Positions 15,456-23,427 of a stretch of 64,000 nt of DNA are shown here, one piece after another. The notes beneath the pieces were generated by a model. It was not told where the DNA came from. It saw only the letters and a program-made list of their open reading frames with translations, and searched no databases. The translations under genes were made by a program, and so were the position numbers. Each line of letters starts with the position of its first letter. The stretch's first letter is position 1. This DNA comes from a virus: positions 1 through 64,000 of the IMG/VR virus record IMGVR_UViG_3300035204_001725, one strand, 5' to 3'.

Positions 15456-17546
15456 ATGAAAAAAGGTCAAAATAGCCCAAAAGAGACAACCGCTAAGACA
15501 CCCACCAAAACCCCCGCGAAAAGGACGAGGAGAAAGACGGGAAAAGCGGCCGCTTCCGCCACACCCCTTATGGAGTCCTCTGCGGCAACGACAGCGACCC
15601 GATCAAGACGGAACAGGTCTTCCAGCATAGAACGAACAGATAGGTTTATTAATATTGATATGGGAATGATCCCATTTAATTACAGTACGGCTGGATACGG
15701 AAATAAGACTTCCAATATTGACGTAAAAGACGCAGTTATTTTATGCCAAAAAGCGTATTATAACTTTTCTGTATTTAGAAACGCAATCGACATGATGGCC
15801 GAGTTTTCTTGTAGTGACATTTATCTTACCGGAGGAAGCAAAAAGTCTAGGGAATTTTTTAATACGCTGTTTAGCAAGGTAAATATGTGGAATCTACAAG
15901 ATAGATTTTTTAGAGAGTATTATCGTAGTGGTAATGTGTTTGTCTATAGGTTTGATTCTAAAATTAAAAAGTCAGATTTAAATAAAATGACGCGGACCTT
16001 CGGTCTGTCCGCTGCAAATCAGAAATATATTATTCCCGCTAGATATGTTATTTTAAATCCTGCTGATATACAAGTCGGCGGAAACATCTCTTTTGCGGCA
16101 AGTGTTTACTATAAAAGAATCACGGGTTATGAGCTATCTAGACTTAGAAATCCGAGGACGGAAGAGGATAAAGAAGTTTATAATGCTTTATCTCCAGAGA
16201 GCAAGGAGCAAATTAAAACTAATACCGACGTCGTTATTCCACTTAATGAAAATAAAATTAATGCCGTTTTTTACAAGAAGCAAGATTATGAGCCGCTAGC
16301 TGTTCCCATGGGTTATCCAGTGCTAGATGACATCAACTGGAAAGCGGAAATGAAAAAAATGGACATGGCTGTTTCTCGTACAATGCAGCAGACCATTCTT
16401 CTTGTTACGATGGGAACGGATCCCGAAAAGGGCGGAGTTAATCAACAAAACCTCGCAGCGATGCAAGAACTTTTCAGAAACGAATCGGTAGGGAGAGTTT
16501 TAATAGCAGATTACACCACTAAAGCAAACTTTGTAGTTCCCGAAATCGGGAATATACTTGATCCCAAAAAATACGAAGTCGTTGACAAAGACATCGCCAT
16601 GGGATTAAGCGCAATCATCACCGGCGGGACAGAAAAGTTCGCAAACCAATCGATTAAGGTCGAAATGTTCGTCGCTAGGCTTAAACAAGCTAGGCAAGCT
16701 TTTTTAAATCAGTTTTTACTTCCCGAGATAAAAAGGATAGCAAAAGATTTGGGTTTTAAAAGTTACCCCAAAGCTAACTTCCATAAGTTGTCACTCAAGA
16801 ATGACCCAATCTTGGCTAGGATTTACGCAAGGTTTGTGGAGATGGGAATCATGACTCCCGAAGAGGGAATGCAAGCAATTGAAAATGGTAGATTACCACT
16901 AAATGAAGAATCGATTACTTCTCAAGAGCAATTTAAGAAACTTAAAAGCAAGGGTCTTTACGAGCCCGTGGTCGGCGGGCCCGTTACCCAAAAAGAAATG
17001 GCTGACAAACAACACGAATCATCCATGGAGCTTCAGAAGGAAAGCTTAAAGTCTCAAGAAAAGATCAATGATGAAAAAATAAAACAAGTAGAAAAAACTA
17101 GCAAACAACAGGCTCAGCAGAAAAAGCCAAACCAGCAAGCTGGTCGTCCCGGAGGAACGAGCTCTCCACAGACGACGAAGCGAGTGTCGCCAATCGGAGC
17201 AAAGTACACGAAAGACGGCAAGCCGTATAACTCATATAACTTCTTGCTTACAAAAGTTAAAGACAACTTTATCGAAGCAGACAAGCTCAATAAAAAAGTA
17301 GAAGCTTCATTAAGAAGGAAGCACAAAATAAAAGAATTAAGCGAAGATCAAAAAGCTATCGCTTTTGATATAACCAAGATAATTGTCGCTAACGAAGAAC
17401 CGGGGAACTGGAGCAAAAAAGCTAAAGACTATATAAAGAATCCGGTGGATACAAATCCAGACAGAGTAAAAGAAATTCAAGCTGTCGCCGCCGAACATCA
17501 GGTAGATGATTACCTCGCTAGCATCTTATATTTAAGTAAAGAATGA
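15456..17546 (+). CDS. Portal protein
   Basis: The 696-residue product lies directly after the large terminase and has the portal layout: a disordered basic N-terminus (about 60 residues rich in Thr, Lys, Arg), a wing/stem core with 'FFREYYRSGNVFVYRF' and PARYVILNPADI, a region with GLSAIITGGTEKFANQSIKVE matching the conserved stem segment of many large portals, then a coiled-coil and Gln/Lys-rich linker near 510-560 and a small C-terminal domain. It would form the dodecameric DNA channel at one capsid vertex. The C-terminal 130 residues after the linker are an unusual extension. Confidence 0.85.
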   Translation: MKKGQNSPKETTAKTPTKTPAKRTRRKTGKAAASATPLMESSAATTATRSRRNRSSSIERTDRFINIDMGMIPFNYSTAGYGNKTSNIDVKDAVILCQKAYYNFSVFRNAIDMMAEFSCSDIYLTGGSKKSREFFNTLFSKVNMWNLQDRFFREYYRSGNVFVYRFDSKIKKSDLNKMTRTFGLSAANQKYIIPARYVILNPADIQVGGNISFAASVYYKRITGYELSRLRNPRTEEDKEVYNALSPESKEQIKTNTDVVIPLNENKINAVFYKKQDYEPLAVPMGYPVLDDINWKAEMKKMDMAVSRTMQQTILLVTMGTDPEKGGVNQQNLAAMQELFRNESVGRVLIADYTTKANFVVPEIGNILDPKKYEVVDKDIAMGLSAIITGGTEKFANQSIKVEMFVARLKQARQAFLNQFLLPEIKRIAKDLGFKSYPKANFHKLSLKNDPILARIYARFVEMGIMTPEEGMQAIENGRLPLNEESITSQEQFKKLKSKGLYEPVVGGPVTQKEMADKQHESSMELQKESLKSQEKINDEKIKQVEKTSKQQAQQKKPNQQAGRPGGTSSPQTTKRVSPIGAKYTKDGKPYNSYNFLLTKVKDNFIEADKLNKKVEASLRRKHKIKELSEDQKAIAFDITKIIVANEEPGNWSKKAKDYIKNPVDTNPDRVKEIQAVAAEHQVDDYLASILYLSKE

Positions 17547-17547
17547 C

Positions 17548-19212
17548 ATGTCTAGAAATAGAATTATCCACAATGTCCAAGACGTATTCGTGGGATCTGC
17601 GCCTGACGAAGCGGACGATTTGGTTACAGGTATAGTTAATCACCAAGTTCTAAAAAGATTAACTAGGGTTCAGAATTTTAATTATTCTATAGATTTACCT
17701 CAGCAAGATGCTTTAACTTTAGGAAGGTCAAAGCCTTTTTCTAGAAGAGTTAATGAGCCTCCCGCGATAAACGTTTCTTTTTCCTATCTTTTGAACGGCG
17801 TTGATAACGAAAGAAGAATCGGTTTAAATACGGGCTTAAGTCAGTGTCTCACTCATGACATACTGACCTCAAGGACAAAAGATGCAAGGAATATCTATTT
17901 AACTGTTAATAGTCAAGAGGAAGACATGCATTCCGGCGCGACGTGGCCGCATGGTAGCGAACTAGAAAGTTATGAGCACACCGAATCCGAGATCGGTGAC
18001 TCAAGCGCAACCGGGTATAGCGTTGTTGCTTTTCAAAATTGTTATTTAAATAGCTATAGCTTGGATATCTCCCCGGGATCTTTACCAGCCGTTAGCTTAA
18101 GCTACGCTGCAGATAATATGAACGCTTACGCATCTGGCAGCGGAATTTACGTTCCTCACCTAGATTTAAAAGATGGAAAAGTTACGAATAAAATTACCGA
18201 TGCTTACATCTCAGATTTCGTTACGGACACAGACAATTGGGACGCGCAGAACGTGGTGACGGATATAGTTGACGTTGTAGACGGTGTGCCCAATCCGCTT
18301 GAGATACAAGTCGGTGATGACGATGACGAAACGCATTATATAGAAAGAGATACCGCGTTCTTAACAATAGGTAAAAAATATAAAATTACAGGATGGGGCC
18401 GATTGCACTCATCAGCAAGCTTTGACTCCATCCGTTTCTATGATGGAAATACATCTACCGAGTCTGTTTATAATATTGGGGACGCAGTTACTCAACAGCT
18501 CGGAACTTGGCAATATTTTTCATTAGAGTTTACGGCCCAAACGAATTATATTCAGATATATCTAATAATGACTGGCGCGCCCGAGGAAGGGACAAAATGG
18601 AGTGGTAATACGACAACCGACGTAGCTTGGCTTAAAGACATCGTGATAAGCGAAATAACGGACGCTAGGAAGTTTATCATTCCCAAGTCTTTTAAAGATG
18701 ACCCAAATTACACAAGCGACTTTACAAAAGACTATAGAAGAACTGTAGTTACCGTTTCTAACGCGGGGGTAAGCGGCGTAACCGGATTTCTTAATGATGA
18801 AATAACAGAGTGCTCCGTTGGCTTTTCGATAGCTAGAGACGATATAGCATTTGTGGGTCATAAACTAATCTCCGAAAGGAAGCCTAAGATTCCCATGATG
18901 TCCGACCTTTCCTTCGGAATCATGGCAAAAGAAAATATAACTGGATCGTTCTTAGGTAACATGAAAGAAAACGAAAATTATAATGTTACTATAGACCTAA
19001 AAGATAAAGATGATTCTACACTTAGTAAGTATATTTTTTCTGGAGCCAAGTTCGAAGGGATAAGCTATGACTCTAGCATCGGCTCGAATAAAACGGCCTC
19101 TTTGAAATTTTCTAATTATATGGATTTAGAAAATCCAACAGAGGGGGTTTTTGTATCGGGGAAAATAACCTCCGCGATTTCTGGCTCAAGTACTATATAC
19201 CCCCAGTTTTAA
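17548..19212 (+). CDS. Tail tube-like protein paralogue with inserted beta-sandwich domain
   Basis: The N-terminus (NRIIHNVQDVFVG, then LKRLTRVQNFNYSID) and C-terminus (GAKFEGISYDSSIGSNKTAS, ending near GVFVSG) align by eye with the tail tube protein at 58262 (NRVIYQSQAVYAG; AKLDSQSLSQSIGDNQTV; GLFLSG). Between about residues 220 and 370 it carries an extra domain with GKKYKITGWGRLHSSASFD, resembling carbohydrate-binding jelly rolls. It follows the portal by one base. It could be a second tube protein, a decorated tube subunit or a tail completion ring. The other virion genes around it make a structural role very likely. Confidence 0.6.
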   Translation: MSRNRIIHNVQDVFVGSAPDEADDLVTGIVNHQVLKRLTRVQNFNYSIDLPQQDALTLGRSKPFSRRVNEPPAINVSFSYLLNGVDNERRIGLNTGLSQCLTHDILTSRTKDARNIYLTVNSQEEDMHSGATWPHGSELESYEHTESEIGDSSATGYSVVAFQNCYLNSYSLDISPGSLPAVSLSYAADNMNAYASGSGIYVPHLDLKDGKVTNKITDAYISDFVTDTDNWDAQNVVTDIVDVVDGVPNPLEIQVGDDDDETHYIERDTAFLTIGKKYKITGWGRLHSSASFDSIRFYDGNTSTESVYNIGDAVTQQLGTWQYFSLEFTAQTNYIQIYLIMTGAPEEGTKWSGNTTTDVAWLKDIVISEITDARKFIIPKSFKDDPNYTSDFTKDYRRTVVTVSNAGVSGVTGFLNDEITECSVGFSIARDDIAFVGHKLISERKPKIPMMSDLSFGIMAKENITGSFLGNMKENENYNVTIDLKDKDDSTLSKYIFSGAKFEGISYDSSIGSNKTASLKFSNYMDLENPTEGVFVSGKITSAISGSSTIYPQF

Positions 19213-19213
19213 T

Positions 19214-19480
19214 ATGAAAAAGGATAAACCAAAAATGGATTTAGGTGAAGCATTTAATATGCTAGCGCAGTTAGCGAGAGCTAACAAGATGACTTATGCC
19301 GAGCATGAAAGAGCTACGGTTGCAATAGAAACAGTCCTAGCCGCTTTAAATAGAGACCCGGTAATTAGAGAGACTAGACACTTGGACGCGCAAGAAAACA
19401 AGCAAAAAAAAGAAGAGAAAAAGGAAGAAAAGACCAGAATATTAAAAAAGTCCCCTTTTAATAAAACGACAGCACAGTAG
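19214..19480 (+). CDS. Hypothetical small protein with charged C-terminus
   Basis: An 88-residue protein starting one base after the previous stop. The first 55 residues form an amphipathic helix bundle-like stretch (ALNMLAQLARANKM type) and the remainder is very Lys/Glu-rich. It could bridge portal or scaffold proteins. No family is recognised. Coding status rests on tight spacing and normal codon pattern. Confidence 0.6.
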   Translation: MKKDKPKMDLGEAFNMLAQLARANKMTYAEHERATVAIETVLAALNRDPVIRETRHLDAQENKQKKEEKKEEKTRILKKSPFNKTTAQ

Positions 19481-19493
19481 AAAGCGCTTATAA

Positions 19494-19508
19494 AGTGTAA
19501 TTATACTA
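19494..19508 (+). promoter_or_regulatory. Recurrent AGTGTAAT-type element
   Basis: AGTGTAATTATACTA sits just before the GTG start at 19510, which has no Shine-Dalgarno. One of seven related elements. Confidence 0.45.
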
Positions 19509-19509
19509 C

Positions 19510-19701
19510 GTGCTAACCTACCCAGAGATTCGCGGGGTATTAGCTCAAATGGAAGCAGAGTTTAAAGAGCAGTCCAAACACCCGCAACAAGAAGCCTTTG
19601 CAAAAAAGGCCGGTTTTGTCTTAGCTATGGTTGATAAAAGACTAGCGGATAAGATTCGAGAAAAGCATCGCAAGGACGGAAAACCAAAATTTTTCTTTTA
19701 A
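19510..19701 (+). CDS. Hypothetical small helical protein
   Basis: A 63-residue product with a GTG start placed right after an AGTGTAAT-type element. It is predicted by eye to be helical and basic at the end (KHRKDGKPKFFF). It opens a cluster of small accessory genes and is followed after two bases by a membrane protein gene. No homologue recognised; start codon less certain than the frame. Confidence 0.5.
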   Translation: MLTYPEIRGVLAQMEAEFKEQSKHPQQEAFAKKAGFVLAMVDKRLADKIREKHRKDGKPKFFF

Positions 19702-19703
19702 TT

Positions 19704-20144
19704 ATGAAAAACCTACTACTTAAATTTAAAGGTTGGCTCGGCGCCGTATGGGCCGGGGTGCTAGATCACTATGTATGTGTTTGTTCAGTTTTAATTCTGA
19801 TCATCTGCTTTTTTAGTTATACGCTAAAGCTGACAGCGGATTACGAAAAAGAGCTAAACGAATTAATGAAAAGCAACGTGGAGGCTATTGGTCTTATACA
19901 AGATCAAGGAGAAGCGCTCACGTTAACAGAGGGAGCAATGGAGAGGCAGAGTGACGCACTCCAAGAACAAGGAGAGCTTATTAACGAGTTGGTTAATGTA
20001 CTTAATCAACAAAAAGCTACTATAGAATATCAAAATCGAATTATAGAAGGGCTGGTTAAAAGATTAAGAGATAATAACCTCTTACCCGAACCCCCTAGTA
20101 GAAGCGAAGCTAATTGGATCCTTTATGAGTCTCCGCATTTTTAA
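19704..20144 (+). CDS. Membrane-anchored coiled-coil protein
   Basis: A single hydrophobic segment near residues 22-42 (VCVCSVLILIICFFSY core) follows a short basic N-terminus, so the protein is likely N-in with the rest outside the cytoplasm. Residues 45-125 form a continuous coiled coil rich in Glu, Gln and Leu. This is the architecture of an i-spanin (lysis) or of a phage membrane tether, but no endolysin or holin gene is seen nearby to support lysis. The last 20 nt overlap the next gene. Confidence 0.6.
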   Translation: MKNLLLKFKGWLGAVWAGVLDHYVCVCSVLILIICFFSYTLKLTADYEKELNELMKSNVEAIGLIQDQGEALTLTEGAMERQSDALQEQGELINELVNVLNQQKATIEYQNRIIEGLVKRLRDNNLLPEPPSRSEANWILYESPHF

Positions 20145-20403
20145 TAAAACCAACGCTCACTATTGGGATAAAAAAAAGACCGATTGGGCCGTGCAGGATA
20201 AAGACGGGTTTTGGTGGATCGTTCCCGGCTCTGAGATGGCAGAGAACAAACTCGACAAAACTAAAAAGATGAACATTCCGTCTAGAAAAAAAATGCGTCA
20301 ATCCTCTATGATGGCAACTCCAGATAGAATGATTCTTATTATTGTCTCTGCGCTATTAGGTATAAGCTTGGGGATTAATGTGGTGTATTACTTAATGAGG
20401 TAA
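20125..20403 (+). CDS. Small protein with C-terminal membrane segment
   Basis: A 92-residue product beginning within the end of the coiled-coil gene. The first 60 residues are polar with several Trp (FWWIV) and basic residues; residues about 68-88 form one membrane helix (MILIIVSALLGISLGIN). The tail-anchored form suggests N-terminal part in the cytoplasm. It could partner the upstream membrane protein. Function unknown. Confidence 0.55.
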   Translation: MSLRIFNKTNAHYWDKKKTDWAVQDKDGFWWIVPGSEMAENKLDKTKKMNIPSRKKMRQSSMMATPDRMILIIVSALLGISLGINVVYYLMR

Positions 20404-20406
20404 ACA

Positions 20407-20961
20407 ATGAAAGACTTACATATATTAACTTATCCGAAACTATCTCTTGATGAAATAAAAAGCTTACACAATGAAGAATCCGATTTTATTGTGCTTAATT
20501 ACGGCGGGGATGACGACATAAAGAACTGGGTCGACCTTATAAGCAACGTACGGGAGTATCATTACTGCCTTAAGGATGGGCAGGAGTGGTCGAGCAAGGG
20601 AAGATCAGTTAGCGCTCACAGAATAAACTTTAATAATTTAGAAGAGGCAGAGGCTTATGTACTTAAAAATGTTTCTGGGGATTTCCAAGGCGAATACGCA
20701 AATTTTTTAATAGCGGGCTCAAACGATCACGCTAACGAGGTCGTTGAAGAGGTCGTTGAAGAGGTCGTTGAAGAGGTCGTTGAAGAAGACGAATTGCTTC
20801 ACGAACATGAAGGCGGAGAAGTCCATTCTCACGAAGGTGGAGATCAACCTCACGAACACGAAGAAGACTTAGATGAAGAAATTGAAGATAATGACATATC
20901 TAGCGGCTCTGATTCTGGCAGTGGGACCAATCCTTGGGTGTGGGGTAATCAATCCTCATAG
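20407..20961 (+). CDS. Hypothetical protein with EVVE repeats and His/acidic tail
   Basis: Residues 1-105 look globular (starting DLHILTYPKLSLDEIKSLH). They are followed by four EVVE repeats encoded by a perfect 12-bp tandem repeat, then a His/Glu/Asp/Gly-rich stretch (HEHEGGEVHSHEGG) that could bind metal, and a Ser/Gly tail. The last 89 nt are read in another frame as the signal peptide of the next gene, so the tail composition may be constrained by overlap. Function unknown; the globular part was not recognised. Confidence 0.6.
   Translation: MKDLHILTYPKLSLDEIKSLHNEESDFIVLNYGGDDDIKNWVDLISNVREYHYCLKDGQEWSSKGRSVSAHRINFNNLEEAEAYVLKNVSGDFQGEYANFLIAGSNDHANEVVEEVVEEVVEEVVEEDELLHEHEGGEVHSHEGGDQPHEHEEDLDEEIEDNDISSGSDSGSGTNPWVWGNQSS
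20737..20784 (+). repeat. 12-bp tandem repeat, four perfect copies
   Basis: GAGGTCGTTGAA is repeated four times without change, encoding EVVE units. The identity at DNA level points to recent expansion by slippage. Confidence 0.9.
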
Positions 20962-21394
20962 AAAAAACTCGGAAGGATACTATCAAGCACATTATTGTTC
21001 TTGCGGCCCACAAGCTTTAGAAAAAGCTTTTTTAGCATATTTCGAAAAAAAAGGAATAGCTTATTGCGTAAGAGCGGAACTGATTAGTAAACGAATTCAG
21101 TCCAAAGGAATGGCTAGAAAAGAGCTTCTGGCTTTTTTTGATAAGAATGCCATACAGATAACTTGGCCCGCGGAAATCAAAAAGATCGCAAGTGAACATG
21201 GATTTGATATCGTCACCATTAACAAATTAAGCTCGCTTGATCCTCTAAAAGACATTGCTATAGTCTTAATTCATGGTAAATTACTATCTAGACAATATCA
21301 TTGGGTAGTATATCCAGTTGATCAAGTCGAAAGCTTTTATGAAAAAAAAACAGTTATTGACAAAATATATCTACTAAAATGGAAAGGAGAATAA
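20873..21394 (+). CDS. Lipoprotein with C39-like cysteine peptidase signature
   Basis: The first 22 residues are a clear lipoprotein signal: basic MKKLK, hydrophobic core, and lipobox ILGC with Cys 23. The mature part has HYCSCGPQALEKAF, matching the SCGPxAL active-site helix of C39/papain-like peptidases, and QYHWVVYPVD, matching their GHxVV histidine strand. It would be anchored in a membrane facing the periplasm and cleave or sense a peptide there, if active. The start lies 89 nt inside the previous gene in a different frame; the signal peptide makes that start convincing. Confidence 0.65.
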   Translation: MKKLKIMTYLAALILAVGPILGCGVINPHRKNSEGYYQAHYCSCGPQALEKAFLAYFEKKGIAYCVRAELISKRIQSKGMARKELLAFFDKNAIQITWPAEIKKIASEHGFDIVTINKLSSLDPLKDIAIVLIHGKLLSRQYHWVVYPVDQVESFYEKKTVIDKIYLLKWKGE

Positions 21395-21398
21395 AATT

Positions 21399-21593
21399 AT
21401 GAAAAATTTAAAATTAATTCCACTATGGGCTTGGGCAGTTTTGCTCGGAGCGGGAATCGTACTGGGCGTTTGGCTTAGCGACGGCGATAACGGGTGTGAC
21501 GGATGTGGTTGCGACGCTGGGTGTTGCGACGCTGGGTGTTGCGATTCTGGGGCTTGCGCTGTAGAAGACTGCGCCTGCGCCTGTAAAAAGTAA
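21399..21593 (+). CDS. Small membrane protein with cysteine-rich tail
   Basis: AAAGGAG precedes the ATG at good spacing. Residues 7-27 form one membrane helix ending in SDGD; the remaining 34 residues contain 11 cysteines in CDAGCC-type units, partly encoded by a 15-bp tandem repeat. The tail looks like a metallothionein-like metal site or a disulfide-rich knob outside the membrane. No family recognised. Confidence 0.6.
   Translation: MKNLKLIPLWAWAVLLGAGIVLGVWLSDGDNGCDGCGCDAGCCDAGCCDSGACAVEDCACACKK
21511..21540 (+). repeat. 15-bp tandem repeat, two perfect copies
   Basis: GCGACGCTGGGTGTT occurs twice in tandem, followed by a diverged third copy, encoding the CDAGC units of the cysteine-rich tail. 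Confidence 0.85.
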
Positions 21594-21657
21594 AAAAATA
21601 CTTGCCTTAGCTTCGGTATTCTGCTATTATTAATCTATCCTCAAAGAGGGGGTTTAA

Positions 21658-21900
21658 TTGATAAATAGTATGAAAATGATTAAAATTATCTGTATCGGGG
21701 CGTTGCTCACGGCTTATTCCGTGGGCTGCGCCGTAACTCAAAATCTGCCGTCAGTCACCCTTGGCCCTAAAGCTAACAGTCATAATAAACTGGTTGGAGC
21801 AAGCGTCAGTAAGGAAGGTGTATCGGTAGTAGCACCTCTTATAGAAGTGTCTGTACCAACTCCATCACTTAAGTGCGGAGACGGCAAAAAGAAGAAGTAA
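21658..21900 (+). CDS. Small lipoprotein
   Basis: TTG 21658 is preceded by GAGGGGG at good spacing, giving an 80-residue product; ATG 21670 (76 residues) lacks a well-placed ribosome site. Either start leaves a complete lipoprotein signal with lipobox SVGC. The mature part is short, rich in Val/Ser, with a Lys-rich end. It may be an outer or inner membrane lipoprotein. It is the last gene before a strong terminator. Function unknown. Confidence 0.6.
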   Translation: MINSMKMIKIICIGALLTAYSVGCAVTQNLPSVTLGPKANSHNKLVGASVSKEGVSVVAPLIEVSVPTPSLKCGDGKKKK

Positions 21901-21901
21901 G

Positions 21902-21917
21902 ATTCTCTATAGAGAAT
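21902..21917. repeat. Perfect 16-bp palindrome
   Basis: ATTCTCTATAGAGAAT reads the same on both strands and sits between the lipoprotein stop and the terminator. It may be an operator, an RNA processing hairpin or part of a bipartite terminator. Confidence 0.5.
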
Positions 21918-21924
21918 TCGCAAG

Positions 21925-21957
21925 CCCCCCATTTTAGATGGGGGGTTATTTTTTTTT
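21925..21957 (+). terminator. Rho-independent terminator
   Basis: CCCCCCAT (21925-21932), loop TTTAG, ATGGGGGG (21938-21945), then TT-A and nine T. A very strong hairpin closing the accessory cluster before the head genes. Confidence 0.92.
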
Positions 21958-22042
21958 AGTTTTGGCGATATTTAAACTAAAATAGGTGTATTAATTATTA
22001 GCTCTTATTGCGCAGACAAATAATTTTAAGATAGATCTATTT

Positions 22043-22576
22043 ATGGATAAACTCGAGTTTGAAAACTTTGAAGTAAATGCTTCTGAACAGAATGATGATC
22101 AGGAGCAAATTGATGATGTACGTCCTTCTGAAGAGCAAGCTATTAAATTTTCTTCAAACGTAATAGCCGCATTAGAGCAAAAAATCAAAGAACATAATAA
22201 CAAATACGACTCTAAGGTATCCTCTAGTCAACTAAAAAAAGTATATAGGCGCGGAGCGCAAACCGTGGAAAAGGACAAGGGGTTACGCGCCATGGCTCGT
22301 GTTAATATGTTCTTGAGAATGAAACAAGAAGGCAAAATTACTTATCAAGCGCCTAGGGTAGAAGTAAAATCAGAATTAAAAGAATTAGTTTTTGAGACCA
22401 AAGCGAGAATTAAAGTAAATACTTTCGTTGACATCACTGAAAATTGGCTACCAATAGAGGGGGACTTTATTCAGGCCGAGGAAGATATTAAAATATTTAA
22501 ACTAGACTATGAGTTTGAAGACGTTAATGATCTATACCTTGATGATTACGAAAAATTAGACATTATCTGGGGATAA
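22043..22576 (+). CDS. Hypothetical protein of head gene region
   Basis: A 177-residue acidic protein with a disordered first 35 residues, a helical segment with KKVYRRGAQTVEKDKGLRA near 65-85 and a beta-rich C-terminal half ending DIIWG. The segment VYRRGAQTVEKDKG and ARVNMFLRM resemble short phage proteins encoded next to prohead genes, but no named function can be given. Preceded by a terminator and an AT-rich leader without a good ribosome site. Confidence 0.6.
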   Translation: MDKLEFENFEVNASEQNDDQEQIDDVRPSEEQAIKFSSNVIAALEQKIKEHNNKYDSKVSSSQLKKVYRRGAQTVEKDKGLRAMARVNMFLRMKQEGKITYQAPRVEVKSELKELVFETKARIKVNTFVDITENWLPIEGDFIQAEEDIKIFKLDYEFEDVNDLYLDDYEKLDIIWG

Positions 22577-22577
22577 G

Positions 22578-23120
22578 ATGGAAATAGATTTCACAGACCA
22601 AATCAAAAAACTAAAAGAGCAAGAGCCCTGCAAGCACTGCACGTGTAATCCTTGTATTTGCGGCACGCGCAATTGGAGAACTATCGCCGATCAAAAAGCC
22701 GGCTACCCGCCTAATTGTAATGAGGGTTATGAAGAGAAGGACGGCAAATGCATCATGATTGAGGGGTACTGGAAAAAGAAAACAAAGGCAGAAAAAAGTT
22801 ATCCCGGAAAAAACGTAGAACGCCGTGAGGATGGAGTGCCCAAAAAGAAAATGAAAAAGCGCGCTTGCAAAAAGGGGGAGTATAGAGATAAGAGCGGCAA
22901 GCTTAAAAAAACAAAGGGAGCAGAAGACTTGGATCCGCAAGCTATCAAACCAAAAGGTATCTCCCCAGACCGTCTTGAAAGTAATCCCAATTTCAATAAA
23001 GAGAATATCGAAGTACAGGAAACCGAACTTCCGCTGCCTCCGACAAAGGGATTAGAAAACCCCCGAAACATAAACGAGTACTATAAAAATTTATACAGAA
23101 AAGTGAAAGGATTAGATTAA
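22578..23120 (+). CDS. Hypothetical Lys-rich protein with N-terminal Cys cluster
   Basis: The first gene base follows the previous stop by one nucleotide. Residues 18-28 hold CKHCTCNPCICG, five cysteines in eleven residues, likely to bind metal. The middle is strongly basic (KKKMKKRACKKGEYRDKSGK) and the C-terminus is Pro-rich and ends in a short helix (NEYYKNLYRKVK). It lies between head genes; a virion-internal or assembly role is possible. No homologue recognised. Confidence 0.6.
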   Translation: MEIDFTDQIKKLKEQEPCKHCTCNPCICGTRNWRTIADQKAGYPPNCNEGYEEKDGKCIMIEGYWKKKTKAEKSYPGKNVERREDGVPKKKMKKRACKKGEYRDKSGKLKKTKGAEDLDPQAIKPKGISPDRLESNPNFNKENIEVQETELPLPPTKGLENPRNINEYYKNLYRKVKGLD

Positions 23121-23426
23121 ATGGCATTTAAAGATACAGGAAGACCTAGAGCGGGATTAGTCGTAAGCGTTCTAGCGAGCAGCCTTACAAACGGGTGGAT
23201 TCTCGCGGCGCCGGGAGAAAATAAGCAATATGTTATACTTAGTATAGGTACTACGTCAAACGGAAGTCTGGGCACGGCTGCAGATGGAGCAACTAGGGTT
23301 TATTATATGCGAGACGGAAACATAACTTTCCCTCTTGGTTTTTCACTGGGAGAAAACAAGGGTCTGTCCACGGACGTAACAGGAACGAATTACATCAGTA
23401 TAACTTATTATATAGAAAAGGCTTAA
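23121..23426 (+). CDS. Small beta-rich structural protein, possible head decoration protein
   Basis: A 101-residue, Gly/Thr-rich protein starting right after the previous stop. It is beta-rich with no charged tracts and a final segment TNYISITYYIEKA, like small capsid-associated or fibre-tip jelly rolls. Its place directly before the protease-scaffold gene suggests a head component. Assignment is by context only. Confidence 0.45.
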   Translation: MAFKDTGRPRAGLVVSVLASSLTNGWILAAPGENKQYVILSIGTTSNGSLGTAADGATRVYYMRDGNITFPLGFSLGENKGLSTDVTGTNYISITYYIEKA

Positions 23427-23427
23427 T

